A stretch of DNA of 64,000 nt from Neoaquamicrobium microcysteis (GCF_008180155.1 NZ_VSZS01000068.1:310001-374000), one strand, 5' to 3'; numbered from the stretch's first letter, positions 45,316 through 53,479 are shown. Notes: generated by a model from the sequence alone, not told the origin. A program made the numbers and translations.

Positions 45316-45573
45316 TCAGTGGATGCTGACGGGGGTCAGGTCGTTCTGCAGCACGCCGGCCAGCGCGGTGTCTCGCGCGTCGGTCAGCATGATCGGGCGT
45401 CCATCGGCCGCGAACACGGCCCACAGCTTGGTGCCCGGCTCGATTTCCGGCATGCCCGGAAACTTGCCCCGCAGCTCTTCGCTGTCGATTTCCTTGAGAT
45501 AGGCTACGGTGCCCTCGCCCAGATGAGCGAGCTCGGCATCGGTAAGGATATTGCGTTCTTCACTGGCAGTCAT
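45316..45573 (-). CDS. DUF1150 family protein
   Basis: 85-aa small protein of the alphaproteobacterial DUF1150 family, function unknown. Characteristic order: ILTDAELAHLGEGTVAYLKEIDSEEL, LWAVFAADGRPIMLTDARDTALAGVLQNDLTPVSIH. It lies downstream of hsp20 on the same strand (78 bp), a pairing common in Rhizobiales, which hints that it is made with the small heat-shock protein; the sequence does not reveal what it does. Confidence 0.9.
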   Translation of the reverse strand: MTASEERNILTDAELAHLGEGTVAYLKEIDSEELRGKFPGMPEIEPGTKLWAVFAADGRPIMLTDARDTALAGVLQNDLTPVSIH

Positions 45574-45651
45574 GTCAGCCTCCTACGCTTCAGCGGGGCG
45601 TCTCTTTGACCAACCCGCAGCAGAGCCGTTGGGTTCCGGACGGGCCGGAAC

Positions 45652-46077
45652 TTAGTCTTTCACCGAAATGTTTATTTTCCGTACCAGCCGTTCGGGTTCC
45701 GGCCGGTCGAGGTCTATCGCGAGAAGCCCGTTCTTCAGCTCCGCACCCGCCACCTTCATGCCGTCAGCCAGCACGAACACACGCTGAAACTGCCGTGCGG
45801 CAATGCCACGGTGCAGAAACTCGCGTTGCGAATCGTCGGTCTGGCGACCGCGGACGATCAGTTCGTTGTCCTCGACGGTTACTTCAAGGTCGGCGTCGCA
45901 GAAGCCGGCCACTGCCAGCGTTATGCGCAACCTGTCCCCGGCTTCGTTCTCGCCCCTCAGGCGCTCGATATTGTAGGGCGGATAGCCGTCGCCATTCTTG
46001 GCGACGCGTTCGAGCGTCTTTTCGATGGTGTCGAAACCCAGCAGCAGCGGGCTCGAGAAGGGCGTCATGCGCGTCAT
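45652..46077 (-). CDS. Small heat-shock protein, Hsp20/alpha-crystallin family
   Basis: 141-aa IbpA-type holdase that keeps denatured proteins refoldable. The alpha-crystallin domain covers about residues 28-130: PPYNIERLRGENEAGDRLRITLAVAGF, LIVRGRQTDDSQREFLHRGIAARQFQRVFVLAD and the end motif NGLLAIDLDRPEPE (GxLxIxL-like). A longer open frame exists upstream; ATG 46077 has GAGGA 7 nt away. Transcription is expected from a RpoH promoter at 46145-46173, and the leader folds into a thermometer-like hairpin over the ribosome-binding site. Followed by DUF1150. Confidence 0.94.
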   Translation of the reverse strand: MTRMTPFSSPLLLGFDTIEKTLERVAKNGDGYPPYNIERLRGENEAGDRLRITLAVAGFCDADLEVTVEDNELIVRGRQTDDSQREFLHRGIAARQFQRVFVLADGMKVAGAELKNGLLAIDLDRPEPERLVRKINISVKD

Positions 46078-46083
46078 ATGCTT

Positions 46084-46137
46084 GTCCTCGAAAGAGCGAC
46101 GTGGAAAGGCGCAAACCCGGATGGCGTTTTCGCCTGT
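46084..46137 (-). ncRNA. ROSE-like RNA thermometer in the hsp20 leader
   Basis: On the minus strand the 60-nt leader ends with a hairpin at 46100-46084: GTC-g-CTC, loop TTTC, GAG-GAC. It has six base pairs and one unpaired G, with the Shine-Dalgarno GAGGA in its 3' arm 7 nt from the ATG. The left arm contains UCGCU, fitting the U(U/C)GCU signature of ROSE thermometers, including the anomalous G. A second small hairpin GGCG-AAAA-CGCC lies at 46134-46123. ROSE elements control rhizobial small heat-shock genes (established); identity here is inferred. Confidence 0.6.
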
Positions 46138-46144
46138 GCCCTTG

Positions 46145-46173
46145 ATATGGTCCGCCGGCTTTTCGAGTTCAAG
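46145..46173 (-). promoter_or_regulatory. RpoH (sigma-32) promoter of hsp20
   Basis: Minus strand: CTTGAA (46173-46168), 17-bp spacer, CCATAT (46150-46145), identical to the alphaproteobacterial heat-shock consensus. Transcription would start near 46138 and give the 60-nt leader that carries the thermometer hairpin. Same spacing as the grpE promoter at 6386-6414. Confidence 0.75.
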
Positions 46174-46195
46174 AACAAACGGCAAGGGAAACGCT

Positions 46196-47140
46196 GTGGC
46201 GCAGACGCACAAGATCATCATCGACACCGATCCGGGCCAGGACGATGCGGTAGCCATCCTGCTGGCGCTCGCCAGCCCGGAACTGGAGGTGCTCGGCATC
46301 ACCGCGGTGGCCGGCAACGTGCCGCTGGCGCTGACCGAAAAGAACGCGCGCAAGATCTGCGAACTCGCAGGCAAGCCGCAGACCCGCGTGTTTGCCGGCG
46401 CGGTGCGTCCTCTCATGCGTCCGCTGGTCACTGCCGAGCATGTGCACGGCCGCACCGGGCTCGACGGACCGGATTTGCCCGAGCCGTCGATGAAGCTTGA
46501 GCCCCAGCACGGTGTCGATTTCATCGTGGAGACGCTGATGCGCGAACCTGAAGGCACCGTCACGCTTTGCCCGCTGGGCCCGCTCACCAACATCGCGCTT
46601 GCGATGATCCGCGAGCCGGCCATCGTTTCTCGCATTGCCAAAATCGTGCTGATGGGCGGCGGCTACTTCGAGCAGGGCAATGTCACGCCGTCAGCCGAGT
46701 TCAACATCTATGTCGATCCGCATGCGGCAGACATCGTCTTTAGTTCCGGCGCGCCGATCGTGATGATGCCGCTCGACGTTACCCACAAGGCCCTGACGAC
46801 ACAGTCGCGCATCGATGCCTTTCGGTCGATGGGCACGAAGGTCGGCACGGCGACCGCCCAGCTCCTCGACTTCTTCGAGCGCTACGACGAAGAAAAATAC
46901 GGCACCGACGGCGGCCCGCTGCACGACCCCTGCGTGATCGCCTATCTCATCAAGCCCGAGCTGTTCTCCGGCCGGCAGTGCAACGTCGCCATCGAGACCA
47001 TTTCGGAGCTGACGATGGGCGCAACCGTCATCGACTGGTGGGGCATCGTCACCGACAGGCCAAAGAACGCCCTCGTCATGCTCGACATCGACCATGACGG
47101 CTTCTTCGCACTGCTGACGGAACGGCTTGGCAGGCTTTGA
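46196..47140 (+). CDS. Inosine-uridine preferring nucleoside hydrolase family protein
   Basis: 314-aa nucleoside N-ribohydrolase-like enzyme that splits nucleosides to base and ribose. Calcium/ribose site IIIDTDPGQDDAVAILLAL at residues 7-25 (DxDxxxDD), LCPLGPLTNIALA, MGGGYFEQGNVTPSAEFNIYVDPHAADIVF, and the C-terminal His/Asp region DGGPLHDPCVIAYL. Substrate preference (inosine, uridine, other) is not set by these motifs. The ATG-less start is GTG 46196 with AAGGGAA 6 nt upstream. Divergent from hsp20, with 118 bp between the starts. Confidence 0.93.
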   Translation: MAQTHKIIIDTDPGQDDAVAILLALASPELEVLGITAVAGNVPLALTEKNARKICELAGKPQTRVFAGAVRPLMRPLVTAEHVHGRTGLDGPDLPEPSMKLEPQHGVDFIVETLMREPEGTVTLCPLGPLTNIALAMIREPAIVSRIAKIVLMGGGYFEQGNVTPSAEFNIYVDPHAADIVFSSGAPIVMMPLDVTHKALTTQSRIDAFRSMGTKVGTATAQLLDFFERYDEEKYGTDGGPLHDPCVIAYLIKPELFSGRQCNVAIETISELTMGATVIDWWGIVTDRPKNALVMLDIDHDGFFALLTERLGRL

Positions 47141-47143
47141 GGG

Positions 47144-47710
47144 CTAGCGGGGCGCGCGTTTCGCCAGGATACGCTGGAGCGTGCGGCGGTGCATGTTCAG
47201 CCGCCGCGCGGTCTCCGACACGTTGCGGTCGCACATCTCGTAGACGCGCTGGATATGCTCCCAGCGCACGCGGTCGGCCGACATCGGGTTTTCCGGCGGC
47301 GCGGCCTTCTCGCCCGAGGTGCGGGTCAGCGCTGCGAACACGTCGTCGGCGTCGGCCGGCTTGGAGAGATAGTCGATCGCGCCCAGCTTCACCGCGGTGA
47401 CTGCGGTGGCGATGTTGCCGTAACCGGTGAGAATGACGGTGCGCGCGTCGTCGCGCTTCTCGCGGATCGCGGCGACCACGTCGAGCCCGTTGCCGTCGCC
47501 CAGCCGCATGTCCACCACGGCATAGGCAGGGGCCGAAGCCCGAACCTTGCCGACGGCTTCCTCGACGCTCTCGGCCGTATCGACCGTGAAGCCGCGTCCT
47601 TCCATGGCGCGGGCCAGCCGCGTGAGGAAAGGCTTGTCGTCCTCGACGATGAGCAGCGAACGGTCCGCACCAAGGATTTCAGCAGCGTCTATGGCGGTTT
47701 CTTCGTTCAT
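47144..47710 (-). CDS. actR: Redox response regulator ActR/RegA/PrrA
   Basis: 188-aa global regulator of redox-dependent genes (in rhizobia ActR is also needed for acid tolerance). Receiver domain with LLIVEDDKPFLTRLARAM, phosphoacceptor Asp in YAVVDMRLGDGNGLDVV (about residue 68), TGYGNIATAV and Lys in YLSKPAD, then a Pro-rich linker (SGEKAAPPENPMS) and the Fis-type helix-turn-helix RVYEMCDRNVSETARRLNMHRRTLQRILAKRAPR, almost invariant in the family. Lies 67 bp after actS on the same strand. Confidence 0.95.
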   Translation of the reverse strand: MNEETAIDAAEILGADRSLLIVEDDKPFLTRLARAMEGRGFTVDTAESVEEAVGKVRASAPAYAVVDMRLGDGNGLDVVAAIREKRDDARTVILTGYGNIATAVTAVKLGAIDYLSKPADADDVFAALTRTSGEKAAPPENPMSADRVRWEHIQRVYEMCDRNVSETARRLNMHRRTLQRILAKRAPR

Positions 47711-47777
47711 TGCGTGTCTTCCTGTGGGTTTTTCTTCTTATTAGGCGAAATCGCGCCGATTTCAAATTTACCCGCCG

Positions 47778-49094
47778 TCAGTAGGCGAGTTCCGCGCGCC
47801 CGCCCGACGACAGGAACGCCGCGCGCGGCCACGAGATGCGCACCAGCGCGCCCTTGCCCGGTTCACCGGCATTGCCGAACGTCACCGTCGCGCCCGACCG
47901 CTCCAGCAGCGTCTTGGCGATGAACAGGCCAAGGCCCAGCCCGCGCCCGCCTTCACCGGCAGGCCGCTTGGTCATATAGGGCTCGCCGATGCGGTCGATG
48001 ATCTCGGCGGGAAAGCCGGGCCCGTCATCGACGAGCGTCAGTTCGACGCGCGTTTCGCTCCAGCGCCAGCTCAGCACCACCGTCTCGCGCGCGAAGTCGA
48101 CCGCGTTTTCGACGAGATTGCCAAGGCCGTAAATGACGCCGGGGTTGCGCCTGCCTACGGGCTCGGCTCCCTGCCGTTCGCCCGGTTCGAGCACTATCCT
48201 GATGCCGAAATCGCGATGCGGCGCGATGACCTCCTCGATGAGCGAGGTGATCGGCAGGCGCGCCATGTGTTCCTCGCTCTCCGAGGAGAGGCTGGTCAGC
48301 CGCTTGAGGATTTCGCGGCAGCGCTCCGACTGCGAGCGCAGCAGCACGACGTCTTCGCGAAAGCGGGAATCGGACCCCAGCGCGCGCTCCATCTCCTTGG
48401 CCACCAGCGCGATGGTAGCGAGCGGCGTGCCGAGTTCGTGGGCCGCCGCAGCCGCAAGCCCGTCCAGCGCCGACAGGTGCTGCTCGCGCTGAAGCACGAG
48501 TTCGGTGGCTGACAGCGCATTTGCCAGCAGCCGCGCTTCCTCCGCCACGCGATAGGCGTAGATCGCGGTAAAGGCGATGGACGACACGACCGCCATCCAC
48601 ATGCCGGCGACATAGATAAACGGCATGGACAGGTCGATGCCGGGAAACCACGGCAGCGGCAGGTGGAAAAACACCAGCAACGACGCCATCGCCACCACAG
48701 CAAGCCCCAGAAGCAGCGTCCAGCGCGCCGGCAGCGAGGTCGCGGAAATGACGACGGGGACCGTCATCAGCAGCGAGAACGGGTTGGTCAGCCCACCGGT
48801 CATAAAGAGCAGGCCTCCGAGCTGAAGCGCATCGAACAGCAGGATGCCCAGCGCGAAGCGCGGCGGCAGACGGTGCGTCGCCGGATAGCGAAAAGCCAGG
48901 AACAGGTTGAGCCAGGCCGACAGGGCGATCAGCGCGAAACACATGCTGACGGGCAGCGGAAACTCCAGCCCGTAGGCGACGATGAGCACCGCCGCGCTCT
49001 GCCCGATGATCGCCAGCCAGCGCAGGCGGATCAGCGTGTTGAGGCGCAGATGGTGGATTTGCAGGGGGTCGGGTCTGCCCAGTCTTTCTAGCAT
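47778..49094 (-). CDS. actS: Redox sensor histidine kinase ActS/RegB/PrrB
   Basis: 438-aa membrane kinase. Six hydrophobic spans in the first ~190 residues enclose the quinone-sensing heptad GGLTNPF in LFMTGGLTNPFSLLMTVP. The H-box is AAAHELGTPLATIALVAKEM, and the redox-active Cys of the family is in SERCREILKRL. The ATPase has GNLVENAVDFA, DDGPGFPAEII and EGGRGLGLGLFIAKTLLE. All hallmarks of RegB are intact, so signalling through ActR (next gene) is expected. ATG 49094 is chosen from a longer open frame. hrpB lies 40 bp upstream on the same strand. Confidence 0.95.
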   Translation of the reverse strand: MLERLGRPDPLQIHHLRLNTLIRLRWLAIIGQSAAVLIVAYGLEFPLPVSMCFALIALSAWLNLFLAFRYPATHRLPPRFALGILLFDALQLGGLLFMTGGLTNPFSLLMTVPVVISATSLPARWTLLLGLAVVAMASLLVFFHLPLPWFPGIDLSMPFIYVAGMWMAVVSSIAFTAIYAYRVAEEARLLANALSATELVLQREQHLSALDGLAAAAAHELGTPLATIALVAKEMERALGSDSRFREDVVLLRSQSERCREILKRLTSLSSESEEHMARLPITSLIEEVIAPHRDFGIRIVLEPGERQGAEPVGRRNPGVIYGLGNLVENAVDFARETVVLSWRWSETRVELTLVDDGPGFPAEIIDRIGEPYMTKRPAGEGGRGLGLGLFIAKTLLERSGATVTFGNAGEPGKGALVRISWPRAAFLSSGGRAELAY

Positions 49095-49134
49095 GCCGGC
49101 AGCTATAGGCGCTGCGGCGCGCTTGCGCCATGTT

Positions 49135-51645
49135 CTATTTGCCGCGCGGCTTGGCGCGGCTGGTCGCTGCGGCTTCCAGCGGGTTCTCCGGCCAGACATG
49201 CTTGGGGTAGCGACCGCGCATGTCGGCGCGCACATCGGCCCAGGAGCCGCGCCAGAAACCGGGCAGGTCTCGCGTCGTCTGGATCGGCCTGTGCGCGGGC
49301 GAAAGAAGCTCGAGCGTCAGCGGCACCTTGCCACTGGCAATCGAAGGATGCCGATCGAGGCCGAACAGTTCCTGCACGCGGATAGCCAGAACGGGCTGAT
49401 CCTCCTCGTAGCGGATCGGCACCGAGCTGCCCGACGGCGCGTCGAAATGCGTCGGCGCAAGATCGTTGATCCTTCGCTGGAGATCGTGCGGCACGCGCGA
49501 CATCAGCCCGTTCGACAGGGTCTGCCCGTCTATGCGAGCCAGATTGGCCTCACCCGACAGAAACGGAAGCAGCCAATCATCCAGTCCGCCCAGCAGCGCA
49601 TCGTCGCTCATGTCCGGCCATGGCGAGCCCAGCCCCCGGTGCAGCCAGGCGAGTCTGCGACGCAGCGTCTGCGGCCCCTTCTCCCAGTCTAGAAGGCCCA
49701 GCCCATGCTCGCGCAAGGCGTCGATAACCGCCCGGTCCGCCTGCACCCCTTTCGGCGCCGGCAGCTGGCGTTCCGACAGCCTTATGGCGCCCAGCCGCAC
49801 CGTCTCGCGCACGCGCACGGCTCGCCGCTCGCGGTCGAAGACGGTTTCCGTCGCGGTCTCGAGGCGGTCGGCAAGCAGCGTGCGCACCTCGTCTTCCGAC
49901 ACGGCCGCCGCCGAGGCGATGCGCGCATTCTGCGCCTTGCCCTGCAAATCCGCGACGACGAGAAACTCCTGACTGGCCAGCGGATCGGCCGCGTCGAGCA
50001 TCGCACCTCGCCCGTTAGCCAGCACGAACCGGCCATACTCGCCCCGCGCCTTCGCCACCCGGTCGGGATAGGCGAGCAGCAGCAGGGCGCCGGTGGAAGC
50101 CGTCAGCTTCTCAGAATCCCCCTCCCCCTTGTGGGGAGGGGTGAGGGGTGGGGGTGATGCCGCGTGCGCGCGTCCGTGAGCTGCCGACCGCCCGATCCTT
50201 TCCGCCATCTTCCTTGCCGCCTGCGCGCGCGGCGAACGATCGGCGCGAAAGCGCGAAAGCCGGTTGTCCAGGTCGACGCTTGTGCCGCCCAGCCCGCGCT
50301 CGGTCAGAAGCATGGCGATCTGCGCAGCCGCAACCCCGTCTTTCGCGCCGGCGACCATGTGGGCGAGCCTGACAGGCAGCGACAGGCGACGCATAGCCTT
50401 TCCCGTCGACGTCAACCGCCCCGCATCGTCGATGGCATGGAGCTCGACCAGCAGGTCCCGTGCCTCCGCAAGCGCAGGGGCGGGCGGAGGATCGAGAAAA
50501 GCCAGCGAGGCGGGATCGTTGACGCCGAAGGCCGCACAGTCGAGCAGAAGACCCGACAGGTCGGCTTCGAGAATTTCCGGCGGGGTGAAGGCGGGAAGCG
50601 CTGCCGTCTGTTCGGCACGCCACAGGCGCAGGGCGACGCCGGGCTCGGTGCGGCCGGCGCGCCCCGCTCGCTGGTCGGCCGAAGCCCGGCTGACACGAAC
50701 CGTCTCCAGCCGTGTCAGGCCGGTTGCCGGCTCGTATTTGGGCAACCGCGACAAGCCACTGTCGATCACGACGCGCACCCCGTCGATGGTGATCGAGGTT
50801 TCCGCAATCGCGGTGGCCAGAACGAGCTTGCGGCGGCCGGGCGGCGCGGGACGGATGGCGGCGTCCTGCGCCCTGCCGTCCAGCCCGCCGAACAAGGGGG
50901 CCACATCGACGTTTTCGGGCAAACGTCCCGACAAAAGCTCGGCGGTGCGCTCGATCTCGCGCTGGCCGGGCAGGAACGCAAGCACGCTGCCGGTCTCCTG
51001 CGCCAGCATATCCCGGCACGCGGTGGCCATCGCCTCTTCGATGCGCATGTCGGCGCTGCGCTCGCGATGGCGCAGTTCGACGGGAAAGGAGCGCCCTTCG
51101 CTCGTCACCACCGGGGCATCGCCCAGCAGGCCTGCCACGCGCGCGCCGTCGATGGTGGCCGACATCACCAGCAGCCGCAAATCGGGCCGCAGCGCGCCCT
51201 GCACGTCTAGCGCCAGCGCCAGCCCGAAATCGCCGTCAAGCGACCGCTCGTGAAACTCGTCGAAGATGACGGCCGAGACGCCCTGCAACTCGGCGTCTTC
51301 GAGGATCATGCGCGACAGCACCCCCTCGGTGACGACCAGTATCTTCGTGCGCTCCGACACGCGGTTTTCCATGCGCATCGCATAGCCGACGGTACCGCCG
51401 GGCTCCTCGCCCAGAAGCGAGGCCATACGCCGTGCCGCGGCGCGCGCGGCCAGCCTTCGCGGTTCGAGAAGCAGGATGCGACCTTCGCCACGCCACGCCT
51501 CGCCAAGAAGGGCGAGCGGCACCAGCGTGGTCTTGCCGGCTCCGGGCGGTGCGACCAGCACCGCGCTTGCGCCGTTGGAAAGCGCATTCAGCAGCGCAGG
51601 CAGCGCCTCGGTAACCGGCAGGGATGGCAGTTGCGTCGTCATCAT
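49135..51645 (-). CDS. hrpB: ATP-dependent RNA helicase HrpB
   Basis: 836-aa DEAH-type helicase; its role in the cell is not well defined. Motifs: I APPGAGKTTLVPLALL, Ia EPRRLAARAAARRMA, II VIFDEFHERSLDG (DEFH), III LVMSATID, IV-VI ATAIAETSITIDGV, QRAGRAGRTEPG, then the HrpB-specific C-terminal domain (GALLLLAYPDRVAKARGEYGRFVLANGRG; FGLDRHPSIASGKVPLTLELLSPAHRPIQTTRDLPGFW). About 20 residues near position 505 (PPPLTPPHKGEG) come from a GC-rich palindromic repeat and look inserted between helicase and C-terminal domains. Confidence 0.95.
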   Translation of the reverse strand: MMTTQLPSLPVTEALPALLNALSNGASAVLVAPPGAGKTTLVPLALLGEAWRGEGRILLLEPRRLAARAAARRMASLLGEEPGGTVGYAMRMENRVSERTKILVVTEGVLSRMILEDAELQGVSAVIFDEFHERSLDGDFGLALALDVQGALRPDLRLLVMSATIDGARVAGLLGDAPVVTSEGRSFPVELRHRERSADMRIEEAMATACRDMLAQETGSVLAFLPGQREIERTAELLSGRLPENVDVAPLFGGLDGRAQDAAIRPAPPGRRKLVLATAIAETSITIDGVRVVIDSGLSRLPKYEPATGLTRLETVRVSRASADQRAGRAGRTEPGVALRLWRAEQTAALPAFTPPEILEADLSGLLLDCAAFGVNDPASLAFLDPPPAPALAEARDLLVELHAIDDAGRLTSTGKAMRRLSLPVRLAHMVAGAKDGVAAAQIAMLLTERGLGGTSVDLDNRLSRFRADRSPRAQAARKMAERIGRSAAHGRAHAASPPPLTPPHKGEGDSEKLTASTGALLLLAYPDRVAKARGEYGRFVLANGRGAMLDAADPLASQEFLVVADLQGKAQNARIASAAAVSEDEVRTLLADRLETATETVFDRERRAVRVRETVRLGAIRLSERQLPAPKGVQADRAVIDALREHGLGLLDWEKGPQTLRRRLAWLHRGLGSPWPDMSDDALLGGLDDWLLPFLSGEANLARIDGQTLSNGLMSRVPHDLQRRINDLAPTHFDAPSGSSVPIRYEEDQPVLAIRVQELFGLDRHPSIASGKVPLTLELLSPAHRPIQTTRDLPGFWRGSWADVRADMRGRYPKHVWPENPLEAAATSRAKPRGK
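50113..50158. repeat. GC-rich palindromic repeat inserted in the hrpB reading frame
   Basis: CCCCTCCCC / GGGGAGGGG, 9-bp perfect stem (50119-50127 and 50133-50141) with loop CTTGT, followed by the G-rich repeat GTGAGGGGTGGGGGTG. The pattern (translated as PHPSPQGGG or TPPHKGEG in different frames) is the type of short dispersed element found between genes in many proteobacteria; here it lies inside a gene without breaking the frame. Confidence 0.65.
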
Positions 51646-51687
51646 GCGCGATATGCACGATGACGGCGCGAACGGCCAGTGTCGGCG

Positions 51688-52881
51688 TCAGGCCATCTCC
51701 GGCTTTCGGCGCGCGACAACGGGTTTCGCCACCGGCTGTGGCGGCGGTCCGAACACGGCTGGGACGGCGGTCGTCGCCGCCTTGGCGTTGCGCACGAGGC
51801 GGCGATACCACTCGATGTAGTAGGCCAACGCGAACTGCGCCGCCACGCCAGCGGCTATGATGGCGATGTCGCCCATCAAGGTCGGCTCGTGGACGATGCG
51901 CCATGCCTGCGCCACCATGGACAGGATCGTGCCCGCAACGAACACCGGCAGCGCCTGCCTCCCCATAACCGCCAGCGGATTGTCTGCCGAGCGGCGCGCC
52001 AGCGCCGATATCTGCGGCAGAACTGCGACAAGGTAGCCGGCCGAAAGCACGTGCAGCAGGCGCGGGGCCGACAGATAGGTCTTGTCGAAGCCGGTCAGCA
52101 CCATGGGAAGGCCCATGGATGTGTTGATGCCCCACAGGGGAATTTGCACCCAGGCGAGCGAAACCACGAGGTAGGTCACGGCCGCGCCGATCAGCCACGG
52201 ATGCGTCGGCAGCGAGCCGCCGCGCTTTACGTGCATGGTGGCGGCCAGGCCGATCACGAACAGGAACTGCCACGATAGCGGGTTGAGGAACCAGATGCCT
52301 TCGTTGGGGAAGTTGGGCGGACCGATCCTGAACAGCCCTGCCGCAAGCCAGATCAGGCCGGATACGGCGACCATGTTGAGCAGGCTGTGGCGGCCGATAA
52401 GCAGCAGGCCGGGCACCACCAGCAGCACCACCGCATACATCGACAGGATGTTGTTGTAGCCTAGTTGGTGGCCGAAGGTGACGAGACCGACCAGCGATGC
52501 AGCCGTGTTCTCCATCACCTGAGTGATGTTGATCTTTTCCAGCAGTTCGGGCGCGGAAAAATGGATGGCGAAGAAGGCGAAGATGCCCAGAGTGGCCATC
52601 GTCGTGCCGAGTTGCGCCATGTAGAGCACGCCCGCGCGCCGCCACATCTTCAACGTCGTTACCAGCGACGTGCCGGGGCGAAACTTCAGCCCGTAGGCCA
52701 GCGCAGCCGATACGCCCGAAATGAGGACGAACGCCTCCGCCGCATCGGAGAAACCGAAGTTCTTAGACGTCAACGGTTCGAGCGGATTGCCAGGCACGTG
52801 ATTGATGAAGATGGTGATGAGCGCAATCGCCCGTATCACGTCAATTCTGGTATCGCGCACCGGCGCGGAAGGAATGTTCAT
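51688..52881 (-). CDS. opgC: OpgC family membrane acyltransferase, candidate glucan succinyltransferase
   Basis: 397-aa integral membrane protein with about ten spans. N-terminal RDTRIDVIRAIALITIFINHVPGNPLEPLTSKNFGFSDAAEAFVLISG matches OpgC/acyltransferase_3-like proteins (conserved R-D-x-R, H and D/E near the membrane surface). OpgC transfers succinyl to periplasmic glucans in Rhodobacter, and Brucella Cgm of the same family modifies cyclic glucan (established). Neighbouring ndvA-ndvB within 12 kb supports a role on cyclic beta-1,2-glucan here (inference). A Pro-rich cytosolic tail ends the protein. Probably co-transcribed with hrpB (42 bp). Confidence 0.88.
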   Translation of the reverse strand: MNIPSAPVRDTRIDVIRAIALITIFINHVPGNPLEPLTSKNFGFSDAAEAFVLISGVSAALAYGLKFRPGTSLVTTLKMWRRAGVLYMAQLGTTMATLGIFAFFAIHFSAPELLEKINITQVMENTAASLVGLVTFGHQLGYNNILSMYAVVLLVVPGLLLIGRHSLLNMVAVSGLIWLAAGLFRIGPPNFPNEGIWFLNPLSWQFLFVIGLAATMHVKRGGSLPTHPWLIGAAVTYLVVSLAWVQIPLWGINTSMGLPMVLTGFDKTYLSAPRLLHVLSAGYLVAVLPQISALARRSADNPLAVMGRQALPVFVAGTILSMVAQAWRIVHEPTLMGDIAIIAAGVAAQFALAYYIEWYRRLVRNAKAATTAVPAVFGPPPQPVAKPVVARRKPEMA

Positions 52882-53069
52882 ACGCGTTCAAACCATAAGA
52901 GCGATCGGGCTTTTCGCCCGACCGTTTCATCCCTTCGATTTCATTTGAGGACAAACAATCAGGCAGTGTCGTGACGGATAAGTCTCGAGGCCCGATTCGG
53001 CTCCCGCTTCGCATTCACTTTCGGTAGCCGAAGGTTACAGAAGCCCCCCCTGCCGCGCGCCGTGATAAG
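52882..53069. other. Left part of the opgC/87-aa-gene divergent gap
   Basis: No gene seen here. A hairpin TCGGGC-TTTTC-GCCCGA (52905-52921) would lie in the 5' UTR of opgC. A smaller one, TTCGG-TAG-CCGAA, lies at about 53020-53032. The opgC promoter must lie in this part but I cannot place it. Confidence 0.4.
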
Positions 53070-53086
53070 TTTAGAATTGTTCCAAC
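53070..53086. promoter_or_regulatory. Candidate Irr box (iron control element) upstream of the bfd-bfr unit
   Basis: TTTAGAA-TTG-TTCCAAC. The first half-site equals the Irr/ICE half TTTAGAA and the second differs at two positions from TTCTAAA. Fifteen of its 17 bases are shared with the box upstream of nfu (TTTAGAATTATTCCAAA). It lies 43-51 bp before the -35 of the candidate promoter at 53121, an activator-like position, or it could act on opgC. Confidence 0.55.
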
Positions 53087-53120
53087 CTATTGATCCTTGA
53101 GGGGTTTTGTCAGGTTTGAA

Positions 53121-53150
53121 TTGACAAGCCCACCCCTGACGTTGTTTATG
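53121..53150 (+). promoter_or_regulatory. Candidate promoter of the 87-aa/bfd/bfr unit
   Basis: TTGACA (53121-53126, consensus) and, after 17-18 bp, GTTTAT or TTTATG (53144-53150), a weak -10. The leader to the ATG at 53216 would be about 60 nt. The -35 is strong; the -10 is uncertain. Confidence 0.4.
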
Positions 53151-53215
53151 TGCGCTGCGCCAAGAGGCGCACCCTTTGATGTCTGGGCCTTGAACCCTTT
53201 CGATTGGAGGCAGCG

Positions 53216-53479
53216 ATGCAAACGCTCCCGGCGCGGCATGTCCGTGCAAATCATTACATTGTGCCTTCAGGCTTGCGCCTGATTTCCGCTGCGGATGCGC
53301 GGCGCCGCTTTGCAGCGATGTCGCCTCTGCTGGCCACAGCCGCGCTCACCGCCGCCATCTTCCTGCTGCCCGCCGTGAGCGAGGTGAGGCATGCGCGGGC
53401 CTCGGTCGATGACATCAAGGTGTCTGCAACCCATATTCAATACGATGCCGCGAGCCCGAGCGCGACGAACCCGCAATGA
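53216..53479 (+). CDS. Small membrane-associated protein of unknown function
   Basis: 87 aa, preceded by a perfect GGAGG 5 nt before the ATG. One hydrophobic span (PLLATAALTAAIFLLPAV, about residues 36-53) separates a basic N-terminus (MQTLPARHVRANHYIVPSG) from a polar tail (SVDDIKVSATHIQYDAASPSATNPQ), so an N-in membrane anchor or uncleaved signal is likely. I do not recognise the family. It lies 45 bp upstream of bfd in the same direction and behind an Irr-like box, which suggests an iron-linked function, but nothing in the protein itself says so. Confidence 0.6.
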   Translation: MQTLPARHVRANHYIVPSGLRLISAADARRRFAAMSPLLATAALTAAIFLLPAVSEVRHARASVDDIKVSATHIQYDAASPSATNPQ

